From contig JAIVFI010000024.1 in assembly GCA_025558095.1 (NCBI GenBank), positions 496,001-560,000 of the forward strand: a stretch of DNA of 64,000 nt, in the 5' to 3' direction. The stretch is from Hyaloraphidium curvatum. Its lineage: Eukaryota; Monoblepharomycota; Hyaloraphidiomycetes; Hyaloraphidiales; Hyaloraphidiaceae. This document shows, piece after piece, positions 52,843-62,788 of this stretch. How positions within the stretch are numbered: the stretch's first letter is position 1; each line of letters starts with the position of its first letter. The notes under the pieces are model-generated. The model had not been told where the DNA came from. It did not search any database and was given only the letters and a program-made list of their open reading frames with translations. The position numbers were made by a program, and so were the translations under genes.

Positions 52843-53367
52843 ATGTCCGAACCCGTCTCCCCGCCGCCGCTGTCTGCGCTCGGGCGGCATCCCCTGCTCT
52901 TTGCGCCGGCGCGGCTGCCCGCGGCGCGCATCGCGGGGCTGCTTCGGTTCCCCGGCCTGCCCGACGACGCCGACACCTGGCTGCTCGCCCCCGGCATGCA
53001 CCCCGTGCGGCGCGCAGAGGTCATGGGAATCGTCGTCGGTATCGAGCACACACGTGCCGCCACAATGCACATTTTGGACGACGGGACCGGCGTGGTCCGC
53101 GTGGTCGAGCTGATACCCAAGGACAGGCAGAACTCCATGGACTCCCCGCGGACATTCGAAATCGGAACACTGCTGCGGGCCTCGGGGATCGTCACGCAGT
53201 GGGGTGAGCAGATGAGGCTGACCCTGAACGACGCGAGGGTCGAGGAGCCCGCCGCGGAGCCGGCGTGGTGGTTGGGCTGCGTCGAGCTGGAACGGGACGT
53301 GTACTCGAAGCCGTGGGACGTCGTGGCGGGCCTGAGGGACGAAAAGAAGGAGCAACCTCGGACATAA
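52843..53367 (+). CDS. STN1: CST complex subunit STN1 (telomere capping OB-fold)
   Basis: A single-exon frame of 174 aa. It follows human STN1 through its N-terminal OB fold: an initial segment like HPLLFAPARLPAARIAGLL, then HPVRRAEVMGIVVGIE, then LDDGTGVVRVVELI, then IGTLLRASGIVTQW, and ends with ELERDVYSKPWD. STN1 pairs with TEN1 and CTC1/Cdc13 to bind single-stranded telomeric DNA and assist C-strand fill-in by polymerase alpha. The C-terminal winged-helix domains of animal STN1 are missing, so this is the short, OB-only form seen in some fungi and plants. No intron. Confidence 0.82.
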   Translation: MSEPVSPPPLSALGRHPLLFAPARLPAARIAGLLRFPGLPDDADTWLLAPGMHPVRRAEVMGIVVGIEHTRAATMHILDDGTGVVRVVELIPKDRQNSMDSPRTFEIGTLLRASGIVTQWGEQMRLTLNDARVEEPAAEPAWWLGCVELERDVYSKPWDVVAGLRDEKKEQPRT

Positions 53368-53576
53368 GCTGCCATTGGGTGCGAAGGGCAAATGGTTGTG
53401 GTTCTCCAGCTCCAGTCAGCTGCCCGAATTCGACTCCCTACCGGGGCCGCAACTGATTGTTCTCTGACGTTCAAGAGGCTCATAGACATTAGTCTCTAAA
53501 TGCCGGTAATAAACTAGACTACACATTTACGTGCCCGGCGTAGGAGCACCTCTTGGATAGATACTTCGCCTTTCGC

Positions 53577-54981
53577 TCACTTGAACGTGCCCGGCACCAC
53601 GCTCTGCCACACCTCCAGGAAGCCGAACCGGCCCCAAGCCTTCCGGATCCGCTCCTTGTCGCCGATATGGCTCAGGTACTCGTCGAACTTCTCCTGCAGG
53701 AACTTGGCCGCCCCGCCGAGCCCGCCGAGGTCCGTGAACCTGCCCAGGTGGTCCGCCCAGAAGAATCCCTCCTGGAACCCGGGCTTTCCGTCGTTCTCCT
53801 TCCCGGGCAGCCTCACGACGCCCTTGACGAACGCCGCGAGGTCCTTGTACGCCTCGATGCACGCGGGATCGTAAAACTCCTGTGCGAAGAAGTGGGTCGC
53901 CTCGGCGTACACGACGCAGCGCGACGGAATGCCCGCTCCGGTAAGGCGACCGTAGAGCAGAATCCCGTCGTCCCGCAGCCTGTCAACGTCTCCGATCTCG
54001 ATCCAGGTGGGCGGGAAGCCGCGTGACTTCAGCTCCGCGGGGTCGGCGCGGAGCGGAGACACGACAGGGTCCGTGAGAAGCTCCCGAGAGGGCACGTAGG
54101 CGGGCAGTGCGACAGGATCCTCGCCTCCGACGTGCGCCTCGGAACGGCCCGAGAGAATGCACTGCGTCGCCGTGTGCGTCGAGGGACCCGAGTACAATGG
54201 GTCAACGAACGGCGTCCACAGCGCGAGGCCGGCGGGTTTCGGCATGTCGTGGAGGGTCAGGTAAACGCAGAGGGCCGCGGCGAGATTTGATCCCGCGCTG
54301 TTGCCCGAGACGACAATTTGGCTCGGCTGGTAGCCCTGCTCTTCGATAAGCCACTGAAATTGGGAGAAAATGAGCTTAGGCGACGGCAATACATTGCCAA
54401 AGTGATCCCACCATGAAGGACGAAACCGCGTCGTGGAGGGCGCAAGGGTACGGCTCCGCCGGCGCGAGCCGGTACGTCGGCGCGACCAGCTTGACGCTGC
54501 CGCCCACCAGCTGTGCCAGGCGGATGTTGTGGGCGCGGACGTTGGCAGGCTCCCCGATCGTGTAGCCACCGCCATAAAACTTGAGCACGATGGTGTGCAC
54601 CGCCTTGTCCGTCGCGCGGCTCGCCTCGGTCTCCACGATCTCGGCCTCGATGGGGTCCACCAGGCCCTCGAGGAGATCGTCGGCGAACTTGCGGCGGGGG
54701 ATCACTGCGGTCGAGAAGAGCAGGCCCTCGGGCATCTTGGGCGGCTTGGCACCGTGCACCTTTGGCCGCCGCTTGGGCGCGTCCGGGGACGGCCGCATGA
54801 GGGCGCCGTATTTGATGAGGCCGCGGAGCATGCTGTTGGCGAAGTCGCGGAGCATGGACCAGTGCTCGATCTTCGGGTCGCGCTTCAATATGCCGAGCGC
54901 TTGGAGAAGGTGCGACCCGAGGACGCGGACGCCGACCGGCCCCAGGAGGGCGAGGGCAACAAAGGCGGCCTTGGCCGACAT
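53577..54981 (-). CDS. HSL-type carboxylesterase/lipase (alpha/beta hydrolase fold-3)
   Basis: Exons 54981-54412 and 54353-53577 join in phase 0 to give 448 aa. The first 30 residues form a hydrophobic anchor. The oxyanion region is FYGGGY in place of the usual HGGG. The nucleophile elbow is VVSGNSAGS, the acid is in IGDVDRLRDD and the catalytic His in EATHFF. These are hormone-sensitive-lipase-family hallmarks. Such enzymes hydrolyse short or medium acyl esters, sterol esters or xenobiotics. The anchor suggests ER or lipid-droplet location. The altered first residue of the oxyanion motif is unusual but should still supply backbone amides. Confidence 0.85.
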
Positions 54982-55291
54982 GGCGGCGGCGGTGCGGAGA
55001 GGTTTGCTCGAAGCAGGTTGCCGAGGTCGCCGACTGGAGGTGGGCGTGGGGGACGTGTTTACCCGCGACGTCAATTTAGGCTCCGCCGTTGCTGCTTCGA
55101 ATCTCGAGCGCCGACCGGAAGCGCATCTCAGGTGCAGTTGTAAGAAGTGGATGTCTCCTTGCAGCTCCACGAGCGATTCGGTCTAGGTAGACAAAGATGC
55201 CGCTGCTCAGTTGCCAGCTTTGTCCTCAGCTCCCCCTCTGCTCGTCAACCCCCGCCTCCCCCTGTCGAGTATCAACTCTGCCGCCTCGCTG
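54982..55291. other. Intergenic spacer
   Basis: About 310 bp upstream of the divergent esterase gene. No coding frame or repeat is seen, apart from a short stretch just before 55292 that reads in frame with the C2 fragment and may belong to the duplication. Confidence 0.35.
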
Positions 55292-55770
55292 ATGCTCCAA
55301 AAGATGCCCACGTCGGCCCGCAAGTTCGTCGTCGACGGCAAGAGCACGTACATGCCCAAGGTCGGCATCGAGGAGCTCGCCAAGAACGCCGGGCAGGACC
55401 TCGTGCTCAACCTGAGGGCCGAAAAGGTGAGAATCGGTACTGCATAGCGAGTCCGCAAGGCTAACAGCGAGATTTTTTTGAGTTGGACAAGCGCGACAGC
55501 GGCTTCCTCGGGTTCGGCGGCAAAGGCAGCGATCCGTTCCTCGTCATCAGCCGGCCGAGCCGCGAGGGCGGCCTGGTGCCGATCGTGCAGACCGAGGTGG
55601 TGCCCAAGAACCTGAACCCCACGTGGCAGCCGCTGCGTCTGCACCTGGACGCCCTGTGCCGCGGAGACTTGGACGTGCCGCTTCTGCTCCGCTCCGAGGA
55701 TGCCGTCGCCGGGACTCTTCCTCCCCTGTTTCGTGCCCCAGAACGTGCTGAACAGCGCCCACGCCAATGA
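55292..55770 (+). pseudogene. Truncated copine-type C2 fragment related to the giant gene
   Basis: An open frame from the ATG at 55292, with an intron at 55426-55484 (CTAAC branch site, TTTTTTTGAG acceptor), reads NAGQDLVLNLRAEK, GSDPFLVISRPSREGG, TEVVPKNLNPTWQP and GDLDVPLLL. It is clearly homologous to exons 22-23 of the giant gene but much more diverged than the 24130 copy, and it has one intron that the giant gene lacks at this point. Homology stops abruptly before the VWDSD calcium-loop motif, and the frame ends at 55770. The second half of the C2 domain is missing, so this is a fragment of an older paralogue. Confidence 0.65.
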
Positions 55771-55925
55771 CACGGTAGACGACATGGCACGGGAGCAGAC
55801 GAGCACTGACACTCGCAAGCCACTCCTTCCAGCGCAAATGAAGCGGCGGCGGCTTGACGAACACGTCCCCGTTCGGCTGACCCTCGCACATGGCCTCCTC
55901 AAGCAGCTCGCACTTCTTCCAATCC

Positions 55926-56405
55926 TCATAAGCAGCTCCGCCTGCAGACCGGGCACGCGGCCTTCTCTAAAAGCCAGAAGTCCACACACCCCGCGTGGAA
56001 TGTATGTTGGCAACCGAGGGTCCGCAGCGCCGACGGCGCCTCCCGGGGAGCGAGGGCCGACAAGCACACACAGCAGTCCTCGCCCGCAACGTCGGGTCTT
56101 TGCGGGTCCGCCGTGTCCGGTTGGCCGTCTGGGTGTCCCGGGATCCACTGCGGAAACTTGTCCTCTATCGCCTCGGGCGCCATCGCACCCCCGGAACCCC
56201 CGCCTGTCCCGAGCAGCATGGACAGCGGCGCGGCAATGGCGGTGGCCAGTAGTGCGAGGCCGCCGCCAGAGTCGCCGAACACGCGCTTCGCGATTTCGGT
56301 CAGGCCTATGAACGCCGCGAAGCCCAGCGCCGCCGATGCCGCCTGCAGCGCCGCCAACATGGCGACCGTCGACAGCGGGAGGTCGCCCGCGTCGAAATCG
56401 TCCAT
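55926..56405 (-). CDS. RING-H2 zinc-finger membrane protein
   Basis: A single-exon frame of 159 aa from the ATG at 56405-56403. Two hydrophobic helices (AALGFAAFIGLTEIA, LALLATAIAAPLSMLL) occupy residues 15-70. The C-terminus is a RING-H2 domain: CCVC, CQHTFHAGC, CPVC with the usual Cys3-His2-Cys3 spacing, and a Trp before the last pair. Such proteins are membrane-bound E3 ubiquitin ligases that bind an E2 through the RING. The gene is divergent from the gene at 56545, 139 bp away. Confidence 0.82.
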   Translation of the reverse strand: MDDFDAGDLPLSTVAMLAALQAASAALGFAAFIGLTEIAKRVFGDSGGGLALLATAIAAPLSMLLGTGGGSGGAMAPEAIEDKFPQWIPGHPDGQPDTADPQRPDVAGEDCCVCLSALAPREAPSALRTLGCQHTFHAGCVDFWLLEKAACPVCRRSCL

Positions 56406-56544
56406 TATGGAAGGGAAGGCGGCCTCCAGTTTCGAAAGTGTGTGAGGTGAACCGCGGTGCGCCAGCTCAAAGCTCAGCGGGGACGAAACGTCAGAAGGTC
56501 GTTTTCTCTTTCCATCCAACGCGCCGAAAAGAACCGCAGCCGCC

Positions 56545-57162
56545 ATGCAGACTGCTGCCGGAAACGTTTCGCCCTCCCTTGCTTCGGTTTCCGCCCGCGC
56601 TCGCGCTCTTGAGGCCGACTTTCGCGCCGCCCTGGAAGCCGCGGGGGGGTCGGTCGAGCAGGCCGCCGCGGTGCTCGCCGGCTCAGGGGGGACGCTGAAC
56701 ATTGTGGCACAGTCTCCGCACCTGGCTGAAGTCGAACTGTACCTTTTCTACCCTGGGCAGGAGGCCGCGATGATGCCGCGTGAGATTCTGGAGAAGGTGA
56801 AAGTATTCAAGATCACGGGATGCTCCGGACTGTCGGATGTGGCGTGCCTGCCGGAATTTGCACCACGGGAGGTTCGCCTCGACATGGATACAGAGGACGA
56901 AGCGGACGTTGTCTGGGGCACCGTGCGGCAGATGACGTCGGTCGAGTTGCTAGAGATCGTGGACGAGGTGCCGACGAGCGAACTCGCCTTGGGCCTGCCG
57001 CGCAACCTGAAGCTGGATCACGATCAGACCGACGTCAAAGAGCACTTGCGCGTGACGAACGAACTTGCCAAAGCGGACCTGAACGGCATAAGGCTGGAAT
57101 ACGGCGACCACTATGTCGGGGTGTGTGACATCGGGCACGTGACGCTGGATCCCGACCAATAG
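56545..57162 (+). CDS. Uncharacterised acidic protein with LRR-like strands
   Basis: A single-exon frame of 205 aa. The first 45 residues are helical and Ala-rich (ARARALEADFRAALEAAGG). The rest alternates short strands and helices (KVKVFKITGCSGLSDV, PREVRLDMDTE, VELLEIVDEVP, LPRNLKLDHDQ), the spacing of irregular leucine-rich repeats like those in the broken gene at 22757-23869. No F-box is visible. The function is unknown. Confidence 0.6.
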   Translation: MQTAAGNVSPSLASVSARARALEADFRAALEAAGGSVEQAAAVLAGSGGTLNIVAQSPHLAEVELYLFYPGQEAAMMPREILEKVKVFKITGCSGLSDVACLPEFAPREVRLDMDTEDEADVVWGTVRQMTSVELLEIVDEVPTSELALGLPRNLKLDHDQTDVKEHLRVTNELAKADLNGIRLEYGDHYVGVCDIGHVTLDPDQ

Positions 57163-57354
57163 ATGCATCTCCGTTGGCGGTCTGGGAAGAGGCCCGAGTC
57201 TCGGCGCAGACTAGTGTAAGATTGGGCGCAATCACCGCTTTTGCGATACACACGCATCGCACGCATCGCAAGCTAGATGTCCTCGCTCCGTGCCTCACGC
57301 CGGTGGACCTCTCCAGATGGTCCGAGAAAGGTATGTAGCACTCAATGGTCAAAG

Positions 57355-58901
57355 TCAACCGGGGCAGATCGAATCCATCACCACGGCGACGCCGAACGAC
57401 TTCAGGATCCCAAACAGCGCGAACGACACCGTCGCGGCCGTGATGAATAGGTTTCTCAGCACCGTCGCGTCGACGACGAACCCCAGGAACCTCGCCCTGT
57501 GCGCCTTTGACCCCGCGTACTCGGCCAGCAGCTCTCTGTGCCTCCTGAGCACCTGCACCGCGCACGGGGCCGCGTGCCTGCGGCGCGCGAGGAGTTCCGA
57601 GATCTCGCGCCGCGCCCAGAGGTACGTGTCCGCCACGGCGTCGAGCTCCCGGTTGCGGGAGGCGGTGTGGACGAGGTCCGTGCAGAGGAGGGAGCCGGAG
57701 CCGAGGTAGAAGGACCAGATGGCGTAGAAGGGGATACAGCGGGCGACGGCCTGGGTAGGGAGATCAGACGGGGTGACGTAGCGGGCGGCGGGGAACTCAC
57801 GGCGTTGATGACGGCGCCGAGGACGATGGTGGCGAAGGCGCTGCTGAGCATTTGCGCACCCGTGTTCGGGGCCAGAAGCCCGCTCGAGATTTCGCGGGCC
57901 AGGGAAGCGTGGAAGTGCTGGTAGAGCTCGGTATCGGGCTGGGCCGCGAACGCCCGTTCGGCGTCCTCCGCCGGCGCCGAGAGCATGGGTTCGTATCGCG
58001 CCAGGAAGTCCGAGAGCGCGAGCCGCGCGGCGCGCACGCGCAGCCGAGTCGAGAGGTCCGAGAGCGCGACGTTGCCCGTGAACCGCGAGCCTTGGTTGAC
58101 GCCGTGGTAGAGGACGACCTTGGCGACCGAGAGGACAAAGAGCGGCGCTCCGTACCACGACGTCCACGTGGTCGAAGCAAAGGTGACAAAGACGGTGTAG
58201 AGTTCCAAAAAGGACATCCAGATAAAGAAGATCGGGACACGGCCGGCGAGTTCGGCCACGCGCAGGCGACCGACCCGCGCGGCAACGCTGCCGGCGCAAC
58301 CCGGGTCCGGGCAGGGGCAGACCTGGTCCCCTGCTTTGTGGGTGACCAGCGCAGGAGCCGAAGCCGCGGTTGCCGCTGCGTGTTTTGGAGCCTCGGTCCC
58401 GACATTGCCAACGAGCTGCATCCAGCGGGCCAGCTGCGCCTGCGGGAGGCCGCTCAGGTCGGCAACATCCTTCACCCCGCTGCTTGAGCGGCGCCACGAA
58501 GCGGCCAACACCAGCAGGATGATGAGCAGCACCGTCTGCGAAATTGCCAGAAGGCCGATGACTATGTTGACGCTGCTGAACAGGCCCGATCCCGCGGCCA
58601 ACACCCCGGTCGCGACGATGCCGGCCACTTCAGCAACGGCCAGGAATGCAGAGCGGGCGTAGAACCGCCGCGCCAACGGCGTGAGCCAGAGCTGCCACCG
58701 CGTCATCCTCCCGATGGCCGACTTTGCGCCGAGCGTCGCGACGAGGGCCCGGGGCGTGAGCGGGTCCCGCGTCCGCAGCGCCGCCGCGGGGTCGAACGCC
58801 GAAAACGCGTCGGCGGGCGCGAGCGTGGGCTCCGCGGGGAGCGCCATGGGGAATAGAGCAAGCCATTCGCGGTCCGTGAACGAGAGCGGCGGCGAGTCCA
58901 T
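57355..58901 (-). CDS. Seven-transmembrane gustatory-receptor-like protein (copy 3)
   Basis: Exons 58901-57801 and 57750-57355 join in phase 0 to give 498 aa. It has the same seven-helix 2-2-2-1 layout as the two genes near 31-33 kb. The loop after helix 2 contains GDQVCPCPDPGC, and the C-terminus reads ILKSFGVAVVMDSIC. The intron falls within helix 5. Overall similarity to copies 1 and 2 is strongest in the last 45 residues and around helices 3-4. It lies 25 kb from the other pair, so family members are dispersed in this region. It is divergent from the gene at 58957, 55 bp away. Confidence 0.72.
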
Positions 58902-58956
58902 CGTGGCCGTTCCAGCCGCGCTCCCGGGGGCGAGGACGGTCCACGAGCACTTTAGG

Positions 58957-60041
58957 ATGCCCGACGCGCTAGTTTCGGCGGCAGCGACCCAGGCCGGTCA
59001 GGCGATCCACGGGGGAGGGAGCGGAGTGATTGCGCAATTTGCCGCCGCGGCTGCGCCGACGCCACCCGCGACTCTTCCCGTCTCCGGGATTCTTCGAAGG
59101 ATGTCGGGGGAAAGCTCCGATCTGTGCGATGCCGACGCGCACAAGGCCGCCGTCGCCGCGCGCTCTACAATCCCGGCTTCGCGTTCCCCGCGTGGACGGT
59201 GGACCCCGCGGCGTGGAACGACGCGGACTTTGCCGCGACGCGCGTGCTCCACCACGCGTCGGACGCCCTCGCCGACGTGGTGCGCGTGGCGACGGAGCGT
59301 GAGCCGTGCAACATCGCGATGAACAGGCTGTACGACGAGGACGGCATGCGGAAGGCGTTCGGCTGGTCGCGCGGCGCGTACGCGGACTCCGTGCCGGGGA
59401 GGCCGATGCCAAACATCGCGGTGGTGTGCCGTGCGACGGTGCAGCTGGCCAAAAGGAGGGTGCGGGCGTGGGTCGTCAACCTGGTCGGCGTGGCCCACGA
59501 CTCGCGGTCTCAACCCGACTACAAAGTGTTTACCACGCGGGAACAGGTGCTGGCCGCGTACAGGCGGATCTGGCAGCTGGGCGTCGCCGCAGCCCTGATG
59601 CTCCGCAAGGAGCACGGCGTGGACGTTTTGCAGGTGTACAACGTCGGCGGCGGGGCCTTCTCCGGCTCGCTGTTCGACGACTTTGTCCGCGAGTGCTTCG
59701 AGCCCGCATTCCTGCCCCTCCTCCCGCGGCTGGAACAGGCCGGCGTGCGGGTGGCAGGCTACGACGTGCGGGCGCGCAGGTTCGACGGCGGGTGGATACC
59801 CAACGTGCTCGAGGACATGGACAACGGCGCCCTGGCGCGCATGCTGTGGGTGAACGCGTGGGACCCCTGGTCGCTGATCGGCAACGGCAACGCCCGTGAC
59901 GCATCGCTGGACGGATTTGGGGGGCGGTGCTCGAACCTGGCGGTGCTGGGGTGGCCGCGGACCAACCCGCACCTGAAGTACGTCGTCGCCGTCAGCGGGG
60001 AGGGCGAGGATGGCCATGAAGCGCATAAACAGGAGCTGTAG
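58957..60041 (+). CDS. Uncharacterised protein with conserved NAWDPWS/GNGN motifs, frame shift near start
   Basis: A frame from the ATG at 58957 reads MPDALVSAAATQAGQA and continues to AHKAAVAA near 59160. From the next codon the credible frame is shifted (ALYNPGFAFPAW onward) and runs to 60041. At the joint the sequence is GCCGCGCGCTC; two bases fewer, or one more, would make it continuous, and I found no intron that fixes it. The main part, about 290 aa, has LVGVAHDSRS, LQVYNVGGGAFSGSLFDDF and a C-terminal block NAWDPWSLIGNGN followed by SLDGFGG. It looks like a folded enzyme domain. The GGG region is loosely macro-domain-like, but I cannot name the family. Confidence 0.5.
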
Positions 60042-60399
60042 AACGTTCGAATGCGATCCTAAAAGAGCAGCAGGAAGAACAAAGATGACGATAGGTGGTG
60101 CGCGTCTTGAACATAGGGGGTCCCGATCGGAGCGCTGCGCGTCCCTAGCCGGATCCGTTCCCGACGCCCAATACGCTGTTCAGAGCATTTCTATTTTTCT
60201 AGTTGCTGCAATGATTCCACATGCCCTCGGCCGTCTTTTGTTCCGGTTCAGCAACGATTTTGACCGGGTTTGGCGCAGAGATCTCTGACTCGATTCCATC
60301 CACATCGTCCCTCACTCTCTGCGCACCTTTTCTGCCTCCAGATGGGCCCTTAAACGCGTCTATCTGCCCGAAATTGGGAGATTGGGCTCAGGGGTGACG
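60042..60399. other. Spacer downstream of 60041
   Basis: About 360 bp with no convincing feature. It may contain the unseen 5' end of the following locus. Confidence 0.3.
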
Positions 60400-61446
60400 G
60401 CCTCTCCACGAGGAGCCCTTCACGGCCTTCGACAAGCTGGAGCTCGAGATTCAAAGAGACGCACAGCGCGCACCGAAAGAGAGTCTTGCAGCCATAGAAG
60501 CTTTGATAAACGGTATAGACGCGAAGGACTGGCACGGCGCCACGAGCCCTGACGCGTTCGCCGCCTTGCTTTCGTGGACTTCGCAGCCAGGAGCGGACGC
60601 CCCCTCGCCTTCAGACCGGCCTCGCTCGCCCCAGGGCCGCGAACGCACTCTTCGGAAAGCAAGACACGGGCGACATGCCTTGGGATGCCAAAGCGGAGGC
60701 AGCCCCCTCCGGGAAAGGCCGCCCCCCACTTATAGGCCTTTTCACGCCCTTCCTAGATGAGCTAAACCCGAAATACACCGTGCAGCGGCAGGATCAATCG
60801 CCAACGGTGTGTTCCCTGTCGGCCTCTGCGTGCCAGGTTTTGACCCACGGGCTCTTCCAGCTCCCTACCACGCCGTGGATGCCGAAGTCCAAAGGGGCAG
60901 GCACAAGCGCAGGCTCCGAAACCCTTGCGCGACGAGGAGAAGAAGCGCACCGAAGCCGCTGAAAAGCAACGTCTCGTCGGGCTGTGGGGACACGAGGCGA
61001 TCGGCCGCGTGGTCGAATCCAAGGGCGCGATCTTCGACGATCCGAGCTACACGGCCACGGAGAGTCCCTCTACGACTTCGTGGAAGCGCACGCGGGGCCG
61101 GTGGTGGCAGCGGTTCTCAAGGAAGCTTCCTAGGCCAGGATCGTGTCCGATCATGTCATCTCGATGGTGCGGGCCATGCTCGACGAGGAGATCACCAAGT
61201 GGCAGTCGCAGACTGCGAACGCCGCCCGTGAAGGACCCGCCACCAAACGAGCGAGACTCGGACAAGACGCACCGAAGGTCTGTCGTTTTGCGGTTCGTCG
61301 TTCCTATATCTCATCGCCACTTCCATTACCAGAACGATCTGCTCGACACTGCCTGCCACGCTCTCGCTCCTGCAGGCCGGCTGCGCACGGCAGCCCTTCT
61401 CGCGGTCACGTTCGTAGTCGACTACCTGAAGCGGAAGCGCGGGTGA
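60400..61446 (+). other. Coding-like locus that cannot be read through; gene model incomplete
   Basis: Several stretches look like real exons. About 60411-60570 reads AFDKLELEIQ and PDAFAALLS. A GTGGAC donor there joins in phase to an AG at about 60630, giving AANALFGKQDTGDMPW and IGLFTPFLDELNPKY. About 60905-61060 reads KPLRDEEKKRTEAAEK and GLWGHEAIGRVVES. A shift of reading frame at a GAGAG near 61065 leads to SLYDFVEAHAGPVV, which meets a TAG at 61131, yet the same frame beyond it again looks coding (HVISMVRAMLDEEITKWQ). No start codon is evident. It is either a decaying gene or one with sequence errors. I do not recognise the protein. Confidence 0.35.
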
Positions 61447-61655
61447 TGCGGTAGAGGTGGCCGCACCCCAAGTGGTCGGCCAGAAAGGACTGATTGATGG
61501 ACAGCAGCCCATCGGGCGCGACATGGTAGACGGATACTCGAAGACTAGGGTGAATTGGTTCTCGAATAGATGATCGACGTGCTAGAAAGGTCGTGCGAGG
61601 CCGACGTCGTCTCGTTGGGAAGCCGAGGACGTGCCTCCGGGGACTGGCAAGAGAG

Positions 61656-62692
61656 TCAATCCAAGTCTCTTTCTACCTCTTCAAAGAATCGACACATAGC
61701 ATCCGCCGTTGCACCATCATCCATAAGATACGTTGAGTGCCCAACGTCCTTGAGCAGCACGTAGGTGAAATCCGGCAGGGCTTCGGTAAACAGGTCGCCT
61801 CCGACCGTGTGGGGCACAAGGAAGTCGCGGTCCCCGTGAACAACGAGAAACCGCGGTCCGTCAGAGTTCAGTGCCCGCAGGTCCGGGGTAAGGTCAAACT
61901 CGCCGTTGGCCGCGCGGTATCGGGCCAGCACCTCGGCCGGTTTGGTTCCGCGCGCCACCTCCTCGGCCTCCTGCCGCACGAGCGCGTCCACCTTTTCGGG
62001 GTTTGCGGCGGCCCACTCGGGTGTGAGCGAAGCGATCCACGACACCCTTTGCACCCTCGCTTCACCCTCTTCCTCCGTGATGAGCCCGGCCGCGAGGTCC
62101 TCCGCCACCCGCGCCCGTTCGGCGTCCAGCAGCGAGAACCACGGGGATTGGTTTGAGGCGTCAAACTTCCTCCTGGGGGCAGTGCAGATGAGCGCCACGC
62201 CCGCGAGTCGCAGTCGGGAAGACGTCCAGGATGGGTCCGACCGGCTCGTGCCGGGATACACTTTGAAGACGGCGTTCTGGGAGACATAGCCACCGAACGA
62301 CACGCCCCCAAGGTGGAACCTGTCCAGACCTGCCTCACGGGCTATGCAGAGCACGTCATCGGCAAAGACTTCGTGGGACGTGATCGCGTCTAGTCCGGCA
62401 GCATCCAGCACCGATTCTCCGAGGCCGCGGTTGTCGACCACGACCACATCCCGGTCGGCCAGGAGACGGAATCCAAAGTCACCCCACTCGTGCTTCAGAC
62501 GACCGCTGAAATTGGTTGAGCTGGAGGTGGAATGCGGCGGGAAACCACTCACAAGCCGCAGACGAGGATCAGCGGGAGACCGGACTTTTCCGGGCTCCGG
62601 CAGGCCAATCGCCGAAATGCGATCCGGGATCCGTCCCGTCCTGTTGCGAAACGCGTCTGTACCGCGTCGTAGATCGCTTCAAAGTCCGCCAT
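61656..62692 (-). CDS. Alpha/beta hydrolase (hydrolase-1 type)
   Basis: Exons 62692-62553 and 62505-61656 join in phase 2 to give 329 aa. The core motifs are VVVVDNRGLGES, the nucleophile elbow LGGVSFGGYV, the acid loop VVHGDRDFLVP and the catalytic His in DVGHSTYL. An insert of about 100 residues between strands 6 and 7 forms the lid. This is the fold of bromoperoxidase-like, prolyl-aminopeptidase-like and epoxide-hydrolase-like enzymes. The substrate cannot be told from sequence. There is no targeting signal. The ATG used begins MADFEAIYDAV; it is divergent from THOC1, with 96 bp between start codons. Confidence 0.85.
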
Positions 62693-62788
62693 CGCCCGAG
62701 CTTCGGCCAGGGAAGACGCGAAGCCTTGACTTATTTGCTTCCAAACCTTTACCTCGTCCACCTCCTCGTTCCCCGGGCATTTGTGGCG

